From Acetivibrio sp. MSJd-27 (GTDB lineage: Bacteria; Bacillota; Clostridia; UMGS1840; HGM11507), in assembly GCF_018918095.1 (NCBI RefSeq), contig NZ_JAHLPV010000004.1:62001-126000 (forward strand): 64,000 bases of DNA, read 5' to 3'. Position 1 is the first letter of the stretch, and each line of letters opens with the position of its first letter. Below the pieces are notes generated by a model. That model had not been told where the DNA came from, ran no database searches, and saw only the letters and a list, made by a program, of their open reading frames with translations. The position numbers and the translations under genes were made by a program. This document shows positions 47,901-57,054 of the stretch, piece after piece.

Positions 47901-48165
47901 AACCTTCCTCACAGTGGACGGGAATACGATCTTCCATGCGGATAAACAGATTTCTGCAGCGTACGGCGGCGGACAGCTGAGCATTTCCTGCAGCCAGGAC
48001 GTGGCTGTGACCGTGGATACAGCACATGGAATTACAGCGGTGACAACACAGGAAGGGAAGGAAATCCCCCGTCTGGACAACAGCTATGGGATCCAGTGGG
48101 ATATCGGTGCAGCAGGCTTCACAGCGAAACTATTTAAGGGTTTTTATACATTATCTATTCAATAA
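44935..48165 (+). CDS. Second locus II heparinase II/III-type lyase with duplicated N-terminal module
   Basis: A 1076-residue protein paralogous to the previous gene from its DUF4962 domain on (LKWEDRSSVYRTIGTEWPFRP vs LKWEDRESTFKATGQEWQFRP, in part). It has ESPYMSHGG near 502 and GSYNHSHPDQNSF near 703. It lacks the C-terminal CBM. Instead, after its signal peptide (to about 22), it carries about 195 residues made of an Ig-like and a cadherin-like beta-sandwich domain. This same N-terminal module begins the next gene (48185), where KLIDLKK matches KVIDLKK here. Complete and well spaced (18 bases after its neighbour). Substrate unknown; two related lyases suggest endo/exo or two-linkage division of labour. 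Confidence 0.85.
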   Translation: MKRYCSFLLVLVLLLGILPVYAAEEDLSNRITVGRVRFYQNDQEIRTLHTGDAVTVKCELWNKTPYSGGQDAYLFLQITRNGKVIDLKKTNTTLYTNSGTHRLSVTSDPIGDIAGCEVEAYVTADPVTMLPLASPAKLGSTDARLHTIWLNGQEFSLTDGVYEYEFETADKTLPLKLVIEPYDQGTGLSVSQDKGIMRVTATSNSGTGSVQYLFQTNLLKWEDRSSVYRTIGTEWPFRPEKDYQSRQNPPDFSWPYIPEAVAYDLKICRDLQLQQIAYQATGLNTNYYNFPAPFESGTYYWSVRYHTENGVSAWTEASRFLILPDAAEYRVDSIDTMLSKIPASHPRIAVGQTNLEQFRKLPGGQNYADEMTANVRAYMKEPMPTEPTTTEDLRTQIAPMTNRVNSSAISYLLKQDPDIGAYGVSVLLSLAAWDPQGTTSYVNQDQAFRDIMIAMVQGYDYLYDLLTPEQRQTVLSAIRTRAITLEHPTAGLSDAAYKLKESPYMSHGGTGRDYILLTSIALYGELPEAEQWLREYLPMYLNMVPVWGNQDGGWAQGTGYAAASYTMGEDLRFTLYTHGIANVYNKAFYKNIDKFGIYFAGKYGGAEFGDGSTGAFSPDWALIFKTQAYLLQSPYSAWLRTNCGYGAAGTYANYYMLSFPWPAEKSPEELPKAEVFPDIGWTAMHSSLTDYDNRISAYFKSSPFGSYNHSHPDQNSFVIQAYGERLAIDSGYYDYYFSPFDLGYTRKTYAHNGVTMDGGIGQAPTVMVSKGDITGFVHHPSFDLASGDAAEAYNYALNYNTGIPTAVNRLERAKRHFIYLRPDTFLVIDDLKRSGQETSSFEWWLNALAIDSYTNQSAFIQQGRAAMDTVIQYPLNMAVHYSDKFSGPDGAAYTPSGEYAYQPVHQRVWFSMPPANSTKIVATMSVHPSGTEAEAPSSIQIGNALKISFADGTTAYVKTDSAERMTVENITTDATAVIVKDGSYLMADGTFLTVDGNTIFHADKQISAAYGGGQLSISCSQDVAVTVDTAHGITAVTTQEGKEIPRLDNSYGIQWDIGAAGFTAKLFKGFYTLSIQ

Positions 48166-48184
48166 ATAGAAAGTGAGTGATACC

Positions 48185-51100
48185 ATGAAAAAAAGGTTCT
48201 TAGGGTTATTTTTAGTGTTCGCGATGCTCTTTGCATGCGTGCCCGGGATGGCAGCCCGGGCGGCCGGCACAGATCTCTCTGCCAATGTCAAGGTGACCGA
48301 TTTCCGTTTCCTGGTGGACGGCACCGAAACCACAGTTTTGACACCGGGAAAAACAGTGACAGCTGAGTGCAAACTGGAACGTACCGCAGTCGGTACAGGT
48401 GCACAGAACTACTGCTTTATTCTGCAGGTGATTGACAATGGAAAGCTGATTGACCTGAAAAAGATCACCGGCTCCATTTCTGCTGCAGACGGCAAAAAAC
48501 AATTTCCGTTGCCAGCGCGGCGCTGGGACAGGACACAGCAAAGTATGAAGTTGTAGCTTTGCTGGTTTCCGACATGACAACCATGGCACCTTTGGCGATG
48601 CCCGCAAACTTTAAAAACAGCACCTGCGATATCGCTTCTATTACGGTTGCAGGAAACAAGGTTCCTTTGGAAGCTGGGAAAACCGACTATTCTATGGATC
48701 TGAATATCATGGAAAGTGAAATGTCTCCTGCAATCGAGGTTATCCCCTATGATCTATCCACTGATATCACGGTGAACAATATTTCCGGCGACAGCGGAAC
48801 AGCGACGGTAACGGCTGTGTCTCACGACGGGAAAGCAACCGTACAGTATAACATCGCATTGAATATCACAACGCTGAAACCGGCCTCCCTCAAAAGCGTC
48901 ACGGTGGACGGAACACCGTTGGAAGGCTTTGATCCGAACACCTTGGAATATCGCATCAACGGAAAAACAACCGTTCCTGTCATCGCCTTTGAAAAAGCGC
49001 TGGAAACAACGCAGACAACCGTGATCGCGGCAACGGAACTGCCCGGAACCACCGTTGTCAAAACCAAGGCGGCGGATGGAAGCGAGCTCACTTACAAATT
49101 CCAGTTTACGAAGACGGTTGAGGTTCCGGTAAGCAGCGTTGCAAGATCCCTTGATTTCAATGGATATAAGGTCTTGCAGCTCGCCTCCGAACCGGCGGCT
49201 TTTCCTAATTTTCAACAGGTTAACGCAAATCGGCCGAACGGCCCCGAAAATCAGGATTATACCTATGGTACCACAGGGCAAATGATGCTGATCAAGAAAA
49301 CTTATGGCTATTTCGGATTTAAAACCAATTTGCCTGCTGGTGTAAAAATTGAAAAAGGGGAAGTAACCTTTACCTTACTGGCGGAGGACAGAGCGGATAA
49401 TTCGCTGTCCGGCGCTCAAAAATACGGCAATCTTCATCTGGACGTTTATGAAAATACCGACATCGCCTGGACAGAACAGCCCACCGGGGAATATCGGGAT
49501 GGAATCATCAAACCCGCCTATACCAGCTCGGTCATCAACAATGAGGTTGATATACCAGCGCAAATGGCAAAACAAACCTATGAGCAAACGATCACCTATC
49601 AGGTGGATCCGGCAGGATTGCAGGGGAAATCTGTCATCGGACTTGCAGCGGAAATCAGAGAGCCATCCACCTCTTACAATTCGTTTATCACGATACCGCT
49701 GAACAATACAGAGAAACTTCCCAAGCTGAAGCTGACTTACTATAAAGACTATGTGGAACCGGAAAAACTGGCCTTCGTCACCTTTGACGGCAAGGCCTAC
49801 GGCTCTTTCGATCCCGACACACTGGAATACAAAATCCCTTCCGCGGACGGACAGACCGCGTCTCCGGTTATCGCAGCAACAGCAGGCGCTTCTTCCACAA
49901 AGGTAACTGTAAAACAGGCCTCCGGTTTCCCAGGAAAAGCGACGGTGACAACCGAGGCTGCGGACGGAAAAATCCTGACTTATACGTTTCTCTTTATGAA
50001 GACGGTTGAGGTGACGCCAGTCGCCGCGGCCGCGTCCTTTACAACCGGTCAGCGAGAGCATCTGGGCGTCGCGCAGGGCACAGACGTCGGTACCTATCTG
50101 TATGATAAAAAGCTGGCGGACGGATCCGCCGGACGGATTAACCAGCCCGGAAGGATTTTTCTTGCTAACGGCAGCTTTGACGACAAGGCACATTTGCTGT
50201 TCCGTCCGGAAATTCCATTGGATGCAGTGGTGGACAGTGCGGAACTGGATTTAAGCGTATCCGCGCTGGGTTCCATCCGTCATATTGACGTTTACGAGAA
50301 TACAGATACCTCGTGGAAAGGCAATGCAACCGGTACAACCGAAGAGGCAGGTCCGAGCTTTGATTCCTCCAAGGTTCTGAACAGTGATATCGAGATCAAA
50401 GCGGATCAAAATTATTATCGTTATACCTATCAGTTGGATCCTTCTCTCGGCTTTGAGGGGCGCAATGAGATATCCTTCACTGCGTTCACGAGGGAAAGAG
50501 GAAGCTGGAGTAATTATGCGGTTCTTGAGTTAAGAGAAGGATTACAGCCGACTTTAAGGATCAACTACTACAAGGAAGACAGCACCGCCGAAGAAGGTCA
50601 GGTCACTGCGGTTACCGTCGGAGGGAAAAGACTGGAGGAGTTCAATCCGGCGCAGTATGAATATGTTATAAAAACGGATGCGGGCGCCACGGAAGCGCCG
50701 GAGATCCAATATGCTCTGGCGGACAATACCACCGCAACCTACACTCCGGCGACGGAGCTGCCCGGCACGGCCACGATCGTGACATCGGGCGGTCTGACTT
50801 ACCGGTTTAAGTTAGCCAAGACCATTGCGGTTGCCCCTACCAAGATCGCACAGAAGCGTTTTGACGAGCAAGAGGCAGGAATGCCATTTCAAACGGGGAA
50901 CAACGGTGACTTTGAAAGCTATACAGGAATGAATTATGGATTTGTTCCTGGTACAATGCTAAATCTTAGCCGGGGTTCTGCATATGATGGACAAACTTCA
51001 TACAGCTTCTTCTATTATGATACCGCTTTAGCCTCGGACTGTGTTGTCTCGGAGGCTTCATTAACGGCATACTTAAGAGCGGTTAACGGTAAAGACACCG

Positions 51101-51420
51101 CGACACCTTTGCATATAGATATTCTTGAAAACACAGATACTGGCTGGGTGAGCAATCCTACGGCTTATGCGGTTGCAGGTTCATTCCCGGCAGTGTCAGC
51201 GGACAGAATCAATGTAAGCGACAATGATTTACCGCATGCGACTGAGCTTAGCGCAAAGACCTATCAGCTGAAACCGGAGAAGATTTCTGGCAGAGCTTCC
51301 TTTGGTATTGCGGTTCGGACAAGAGAATATTGCAGTTCTATTAGTGATCAAAAGTATACAATGATCGGTGTAAAATCAGCACAGCTTCCGGTTTTGGAAC
51401 TAACCTACTATAAAGACTAG
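48185..51420 (+). pseudogene. CBM96/DNRLRE-type secreted protein with a -1 frame break at an A6 run
   Basis: The first frame (ATG 48185, signal peptide to about residue 26, Ig-like domain) fits until GGC AAA AAA CAA at 48491-48502. It then runs into a TAG at 48554-48556. The homologous sequence continues in the -1 frame from the same point (TISVASAALGQ...), which stays open to TAG 51418-51420. Alignment with 44935 crosses the break cleanly (IDLKK... then SVASA vs SVTSD), so a single A appears missing from A6 at 48494-48499. The remaining product has the cadherin-like domain and three repeats of an Ig-like unit (LEGFDPNTLEY-type start, KTVEV-type end), each followed by a DNRLRE/CBM96-like beta domain (HLDVYENTD, HIDVYENTD, HIDILENTD). 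If shifting or slippage occurs, about 1078 residues result. Confidence 0.8.
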
Positions 51421-51438
51421 AGGAAAGGAGTGATAACA

Positions 51439-52392
51439 ATGAAAAGAACGATATCATTCTTCTTGATAACTGTGCTTCTTTTGTCTTTCACATCCTTTGG
51501 AACGGTTTTTGCGGCAGAGCCTACCCTTCAGGCAGTCATGAACTGGGATGACTTGGATACCGGAAGACTGACGGTAATCGGAAGTTTCCCGACCGAGTAT
51601 GCGGGCAGGAAAATTATCCTATTTGTGACAGATCCGGCAGTGGATTTAAACGATTCCACAATTGCGGACAGCGAAAAGTATTTTGGAATCCGTCAGGGAT
51701 TCATCAACGAGGACGGCTCTTACCGCTTTGATAATCCGTTTTATGCGCGTCCCGGCATCTATCAGGTCAATGTGATTGCGGACACTATGGTCACGCCGAT
51801 TACAACGCCTTTGACCGTCACGGGAACCTATTATGATTTCGCGGTGACTGCAAATCCAGGCGGAACGGTTACACCCAGCGGAACAACACAGATACTGAGA
51901 AATGATTCCGTCAGTGTAAAAATTATCTGTAATGAAGGATATCATATAAAGTCCATCACAAAGAACGGCTCCGCACTTCCGGTGCTGAATGAGTTTGACA
52001 TTGACGCGGTCACCGAAAACATCGCGTTGGATGTCGTGTTTGAGAAAATTCCGGATGTCAAACCAAGCTTTACGCAATCTTATGAAACCTATGTGCCGGC
52101 AGAGAAAGAGGGAAGTGTTACCTTCGGCAGTATTTCACTCGGCTCTGGCTGGACAATAAAGGACTATGGGATTGTATATTCCGAGACAAACCCTAGCCCG
52201 ATGCTGGACGGTGCGGGCTGCGTAAAGCTGCCGCACAAAACGCCTATGAATCGTAAGGGGCAATACGGCATTCAGCTGCAGGGCAACTATTTGATTGGAA
52301 AATTATATTACACCAGAACTTATGTAACCTATGAAAAGGACGGGGTAACCGATACAACATATGGTGAAACGGTTGTAACCAATTTGCAGTAA
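51439..52392 (+). CDS. InlB-repeat secreted protein (locus II, intact copy)
   Basis: A 317-residue protein with a signal peptide to about residue 24 (VFAA). An Ig-like domain (about 28-128; GSFPTEYAGRKI, EKYFGIRQGF) is shared with the N-terminus of the next gene (GAFPVDFAGRKV, EKYLGIRETV). An InlB-like/Flg_new_2 repeat follows (about 133-205, VTANPGGTVTPSG), then a C-terminal domain of about 100 residues (GQYGIQLQGNYLIGKLYYTRTY) of unknown fold. It is the full-length counterpart of the amber-interrupted gene at 20171. ATG 51439 follows AGGAAAGGAG; GTG 51430 lies within that SD. Role unknown, perhaps adhesion or scaffolding. Confidence 0.83.
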   Translation: MKRTISFFLITVLLLSFTSFGTVFAAEPTLQAVMNWDDLDTGRLTVIGSFPTEYAGRKIILFVTDPAVDLNDSTIADSEKYFGIRQGFINEDGSYRFDNPFYARPGIYQVNVIADTMVTPITTPLTVTGTYYDFAVTANPGGTVTPSGTTQILRNDSVSVKIICNEGYHIKSITKNGSALPVLNEFDIDAVTENIALDVVFEKIPDVKPSFTQSYETYVPAEKEGSVTFGSISLGSGWTIKDYGIVYSETNPSPMLDGAGCVKLPHKTPMNRKGQYGIQLQGNYLIGKLYYTRTYVTYEKDGVTDTTYGETVVTNLQ

Positions 52393-52419
52393 AGAGAACC
52401 AAGAAAAAAGGGAGGCAGG

Positions 52420-54168
52420 ATGATGTACGGACTGAGACATTTCTATCAGACGGCGGGCCGCAGAATTGCGGCCGCTGCCGTTGCGGCGGCAGTACTGTTG
52501 TCAAGTGCGGTTTTCACCGTGGCTGCCGCGGATCCCGATCCGGCGGCGAAGGTAAAAATCGTCAGGGAAACCGATACGGTATCTGGGGACATCACACAGA
52601 AAATACAGGTGACCGGAGCATTTCCGGTTGATTTTGCAGGAAGAAAGGTGACTTTGACGATCTCGGATCCGAAGGCAGCGGAAGGGGAAGACTTAGAGAA
52701 ATATCTGGGAATCCGGGAAACTGTTATTGAAAAGGACGGCAGTTTTACATTTCTTTGCCTCTTTCATGCGCCTGCCGGCGATTACCGGGCATCTATTATG
52801 GCTGATACGATGGAGAAACCGGTCTCTTATGATTTTTTTGTATCCTCCATCGATGACATTATGGCGCTCTTTGAACAGCTGGAGGCAGGGTCGCTAGATA
52901 AAAATACATTGCTTGACAAACTGGATACACAGCACAGAGAGCTGGGGTTAGATGGTACCATATATAAAAGTCTGAATCAGCTTGGGAGGCTCTCGGTGTG
53001 TGAGGCAATCATCAAAGATTTTAAGCAGTTTACAGTGGACGCGTTTGTGACCTTTTTTGACACAGCCGTGATTGTAAATGGGCTTGACACAGCGCAGACA
53101 GAGGATACGGTGAAAAATATCCTCGCCTATTATGATAAAGAGTATATTAAATTGAGCGGGGAGCCGCTTTACAGTGATTATAATGCGCTGGATAATAAAA
53201 ATAATGTATACAGCGGAATGCTGAATGAAACATACGGGACACTCCCGGATGTGAGAACGGCATTTAATAAAAATGTAGTGTTTGGATCTTTTAAGTCTAT
53301 CCATTCCAGTTCGCAGATAGGTGGATTGATTGAAAAGTACAAAGACTATCTTGCATTTGATCCATCCAATTCTGTTTATCTCAAATATAAACAGAAAATC
53401 GAAAATTATCTGGGAAAAATGATGTCCCAATTCCGTTCTCTGGACCAAATTATTGAGAAACTAAACGATATCATTGCGAATCCCACGAAATATTTCCCAG
53501 ATCCGACTAACGTCGGCGGAGGGGGCGGAGGCGGAGGCGGAGGTTCCTCTTCCAAACCTTCCGGAACAGTGGAATTAAATCCGGATATCGGCCAGACGGA
53601 AATACCGGATGACCTGATAACCTCCAGTGGATTTCAGGATGTTCCGGATGATTATTGGGGCAAAGAGGCGATTGCTTATCTTTCCGGCAAAGGAATTGTA
53701 TCCGGCAGGGACAAAGAGCGGTTTTGCCCGGAAGAGACCATTACCCGGGCCGAGTTTACAAAAATTATGATGGGGGCGCTTAAATTTAGCCTTGAAGGGG
53801 TCTCCTGTTCATTTGAAGATGTAAAAGAAGAAGACTGGCATTACCGTTATGTCGCTGCGGGTGCAGAGAACGGAATCATCAAAGGAACCGATGAAAATAA
53901 GTTTTATCCGGATGATTCCATCACAAGGCAGGACGCGGCGCTGCTGCTTAAGAGGGCGCTGGAACAGAAAGGAATCCAGATTGATAAAGAGAAAACAGCA
54001 ACGTTTACCGACGAGGGAGAAATTTCCGATTATGCAAGGGAAGCTGTTGGCCTGCTCGCTGGAAACCATTTGATCAAGGGATTTGACGACAATACATTCA
54101 GGCCTTTTGCAAGTCTGACAAGAGCAGAGGCGGCACAGCTGATTTATAATGCGGTGACGGCAGAATAA
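52420..54168 (+). CDS. Surface protein with helical spacer, poly-Gly linker and three C-terminal SLH repeats
   Basis: A 582-residue protein. An unusually long basic n-region and Ala-rich hydrophobic segment end near residue 36 (VAAA). The N-terminal Ig-like domain (about 45-145) matches that of the preceding gene. A helical domain (about 150-360) ends in a ten-glycine linker, and three SLH repeats follow (about 405-582; TRAEFTK, TRQDAAL, TRAEAAQ). The helical spacer resembles that of the SLH protein at 11556 (YNALDNKNNVYSGML vs YNTLKNPEKISMAL). SLH repeats should fix it to cell-wall polymer. The start may be ATG 52420 or, better spaced from GGAGG (52411-52415), ATG 52423. Confidence 0.85.
   Translation: MMYGLRHFYQTAGRRIAAAAVAAAVLLSSAVFTVAAADPDPAAKVKIVRETDTVSGDITQKIQVTGAFPVDFAGRKVTLTISDPKAAEGEDLEKYLGIRETVIEKDGSFTFLCLFHAPAGDYRASIMADTMEKPVSYDFFVSSIDDIMALFEQLEAGSLDKNTLLDKLDTQHRELGLDGTIYKSLNQLGRLSVCEAIIKDFKQFTVDAFVTFFDTAVIVNGLDTAQTEDTVKNILAYYDKEYIKLSGEPLYSDYNALDNKNNVYSGMLNETYGTLPDVRTAFNKNVVFGSFKSIHSSSQIGGLIEKYKDYLAFDPSNSVYLKYKQKIENYLGKMMSQFRSLDQIIEKLNDIIANPTKYFPDPTNVGGGGGGGGGGSSSKPSGTVELNPDIGQTEIPDDLITSSGFQDVPDDYWGKEAIAYLSGKGIVSGRDKERFCPEETITRAEFTKIMMGALKFSLEGVSCSFEDVKEEDWHYRYVAAGAENGIIKGTDENKFYPDDSITRQDAALLLKRALEQKGIQIDKEKTATFTDEGEISDYAREAVGLLAGNHLIKGFDDNTFRPFASLTRAEAAQLIYNAVTAE
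53515..53544 (+). repeat. GGCGGA-type tandem repeat encoding ten glycines
   Basis: Ten consecutive GGN codons, mostly alternating GGC and GGA, encode the flexible linker before the SLH repeats. Such a tract could change length by slippage. Confidence 0.85.
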
Positions 54169-54207
54169 ACAGTGTGTCTGTATATTTCAAGGAAGGTGTG
54201 ATACGGA

Positions 54208-56838
54208 ATGAAAAAAAGAATAATTTGCCTGTTTCTGACTCTTGTAATCGGCATTGCGGCTTTCTATGGAGCGGCTTTCGCGGCAGAGGGAACCTCCTCT
54301 GTTATAACGCCGGAGACAGAGCTTGCGGAGCTTGTCAATATAGGCGTAATCACGCAGACGCGGGCAGACTGGGATTCGACGATTACCAGAGCGCAGATGG
54401 CAAAAATACTGGTAAATATTCTGAAGATAGAGCCAGAGAATGGGCAATTCGGACAGAGGTTTTCCGATGTAACGCCGCAGACGGATGCGTATCATCCGAT
54501 CATGGCTATGGTAAATCTGGGCTATATGTCCGGATATGAGAACGGGACCTTCCAGCCGGAAAAATCCATTACCGGAATAGAAGCCGGAAAGATCCTGGTA
54601 CATATTTTGGGATATAAATACAAAGCGGTGACAGGCGGGGGATATCCAGCCGGATATCTTGCGTGTGCCAACGATATCGGTCTTTCCAAGGGGGTTGTTC
54701 TTTCCTACACGGAACCGTTGAAATGGGGAGAACTGGTTAAACTGCTCAGCAATGCTCTGGACATCCCTCTGGTCGATCTCATTGCCGTCGGGGAGAACGA
54801 AAAATATCAGATAAATCCGGATGTGACATTGCTTACAAAATATATGAAAATGCAGAGAGCCAAAGGTGTGGTAACCGCGAATGATTTGGCTGGTATTCAG
54901 GGAAATGACGCGGCGCCGGAGGGAAAGATCTCGATTGACGGGATCTTCTACACGCCCCGTTCTCTGAAGGACAGAAATTTGCTTGGTCTGCAGGTATCCT
55001 ATATTTACAAACTGGATGACGACTTGGAAGCACATCAGATCGTCAGTATTGTGGAGCGAAACACAAAAAAAATGACTGTGGAAAGCAGCCAGTATAGCCG
55101 CTTGGTCGGAAATACCGTGTACTTTTACAGGGATGACGCTTCCTCCGAGCAGAGAGTGACCTTTGATGTGACAGCAGATATTATATACAACGGCGAGAGA
55201 GCGGTCTATTCCCAGGAGCTCTTTGATAAGGTGAAGACAGGGATCTATGAGTTCATCAGTACAACCAACAGTTCCTATGATCTGGTTATCATCCGGGATT
55301 ACCGTGTGATGACGGTAGGTCAGATTGACAGGAACAACAAAATTCTGACCGATGAGAGGGATACTGGCATTAAAATCTCTCTGGATGACAGTGAGAAAAC
55401 GGTATTGGTATACGATGCAAACGGAAAGGAAGTCAACTTTTCTTTTATCAGTACCTATGATGTTCTAACTTATATGGACAACGAGAATTACATTGAGGTT
55501 TATGTTGGCAGCAGTACGGTTTCCGGCGAGGTAATCTCCGTTTCGGCTGACGGAACGGACAGCTATGTGACGATCGGTGAGACGGTTTATCAGGTAAATC
55601 CATATATTGTGGAGCAGTACAACCAGCTGAAGGCAGGGGATCTGGTCAAGGCCAGTATCGATCATATGGGTTACATCGCCAATATCACCATCCTGAATAA
55701 GGACGGCCTTGAATACATGTATCTTATTCAGATAGACGGCAGCGACAGTGAGATTGATTTACAGCTCAGAGCAAAATTTTACAGTGTGGGGAGAGGAATT
55801 TCCATCCATGACTTAAAGGATCCGCTGCGGATCAACGGCACTTCCCATAAGAACCTCACTGTGGATAAACTGAGAGGGCTTTTAGGAACTCCGCTTGATC
55901 AGTTGGTCAGCGTTAAATTTGACGAGAACAACCGGATTGTTCAGATGGATACGGCACAGGATTTAAAGGTTCTGGAGGACAATTTCACGGACGGCTTCTG
56001 CCGGACACATAAATTGATGGAGAGAAACCTGTTTAAAGATCCCTGGACGTTCAGCCGCTCGATTTATCTAACCAATGCCACCCAGCTTTTGATGATTCCT
56101 CAAGATTTGGCGAGCGCTACCGACAAAGACTTTAAGACTGGAACTCTGGATTATTTGACGCAGGGTTCCGATTACTTAACGGAAGCATATAACCGTACAA
56201 AGAACTATGAGATTCCCGAGGTTATTATCGTACGCACGGCAGCAGGATCCGGAAGCGCACCTCAATTTAAGCTGGAGACACCTGCAGTGGTCGTAAAATC
56301 AATGGTGCAAACCGTTAATGAAGACGGTGATATTGTCAAGCGTGTGAAAGTTCAGGAGGGCACCAAGGAAACCTTTTTCGATATTGACGCGGCCGCTCCG
56401 GCCAGCTGCGTTGTGAAGGAGGGCACCCCGGAGGAAAGAACCATCTCGGTAAACGATCTGGGTATCGGAGATATCATTCGTTACAGCAAGGATAGCTCCG
56501 GCTATATCCGTTTACTTGAGGTTTATCGGGATGACAGTGCCGACGAGTGGACCGGAACCATTACGGCGGGAGACAAAAACGGCATTTTTCCTACCAATGT
56601 TTCCAGAAGAAGCGGAGATTATGTGTTTGTACCACATTGGTTTGTTGACGGGGAGGATTACGGCGTTGTCTATTTGCGGGAACAGACCTTGAGTATCGGA
56701 GGTATTAGTGTTGTAGAACAGCGCGAGGGCAGGGAACCATATATCCGCGCAGGGAGCACGACCGATGTGGAAAAAGGGGACAGGATTGTGCTGCATATTG
56801 CTTATGGACAGCTGATCGGCATCATCGTATACAAATAA
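54208..56838 (+). CDS. Large N-terminal SLH-domain surface protein (locus II)
   Basis: An 876-residue protein with a signal peptide to about residue 25 (AFAAEG). Three SLH-like repeats lie at about 30-70, 88-142 (GYMSGYENGTFQPEKSITGIEAG is clearest) and 150-190. About 680 residues of beta-rich sequence without a recognised enzyme motif follow. It matches the protein at 17467 in order, length and SLH placement, defining a family present once per locus. It lies 39 bases after the C-terminal-SLH gene. Probable wall-attached scaffold; function unknown. Confidence 0.8.
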   Translation: MKKRIICLFLTLVIGIAAFYGAAFAAEGTSSVITPETELAELVNIGVITQTRADWDSTITRAQMAKILVNILKIEPENGQFGQRFSDVTPQTDAYHPIMAMVNLGYMSGYENGTFQPEKSITGIEAGKILVHILGYKYKAVTGGGYPAGYLACANDIGLSKGVVLSYTEPLKWGELVKLLSNALDIPLVDLIAVGENEKYQINPDVTLLTKYMKMQRAKGVVTANDLAGIQGNDAAPEGKISIDGIFYTPRSLKDRNLLGLQVSYIYKLDDDLEAHQIVSIVERNTKKMTVESSQYSRLVGNTVYFYRDDASSEQRVTFDVTADIIYNGERAVYSQELFDKVKTGIYEFISTTNSSYDLVIIRDYRVMTVGQIDRNNKILTDERDTGIKISLDDSEKTVLVYDANGKEVNFSFISTYDVLTYMDNENYIEVYVGSSTVSGEVISVSADGTDSYVTIGETVYQVNPYIVEQYNQLKAGDLVKASIDHMGYIANITILNKDGLEYMYLIQIDGSDSEIDLQLRAKFYSVGRGISIHDLKDPLRINGTSHKNLTVDKLRGLLGTPLDQLVSVKFDENNRIVQMDTAQDLKVLEDNFTDGFCRTHKLMERNLFKDPWTFSRSIYLTNATQLLMIPQDLASATDKDFKTGTLDYLTQGSDYLTEAYNRTKNYEIPEVIIVRTAAGSGSAPQFKLETPAVVVKSMVQTVNEDGDIVKRVKVQEGTKETFFDIDAAAPASCVVKEGTPEERTISVNDLGIGDIIRYSKDSSGYIRLLEVYRDDSADEWTGTITAGDKNGIFPTNVSRRSGDYVFVPHWFVDGEDYGVVYLREQTLSIGGISVVEQREGREPYIRAGSTTDVEKGDRIVLHIAYGQLIGIIVYK

Positions 56839-56851
56839 ATTCAGTGGTCTT

Positions 56852-56920
56852 AAAATGTTGGAAAAATACAAAAAAACGAAGTGTTTATCTATTTCATTGA
56901 ACGGAAAACCATATTATAAT
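56852..56920 (+). promoter_or_regulatory. Locus II promoter element P2 (lipoprotein gene)
   Basis: In order: AAAATGTT (56852-56859), GG, AAAAATACAAAAAA (to 56875), ATCTATTT (56887-56894), GGAAAA (from about 56903) and ATATTATAAT ending at 56920. The order matches P1 at 40309-40376. The leader that follows (56938-56982) can form a bulged stem, GGAAGTG/CGCTTCC with CAGTG/CGCTG. Confidence 0.7.
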
Positions 56921-57054
56921 TAAGACACACCATAAGAGGAAGTGCAGTGTTGACTGTTCTGACAGCGCTGCAGAAACGCTTCCCTGCGTTTAACCTGATT
57001 TTAATGATCGAGTATCGCTTTACCGATACAGGCATTCATGAAAGGAGAAACAAA

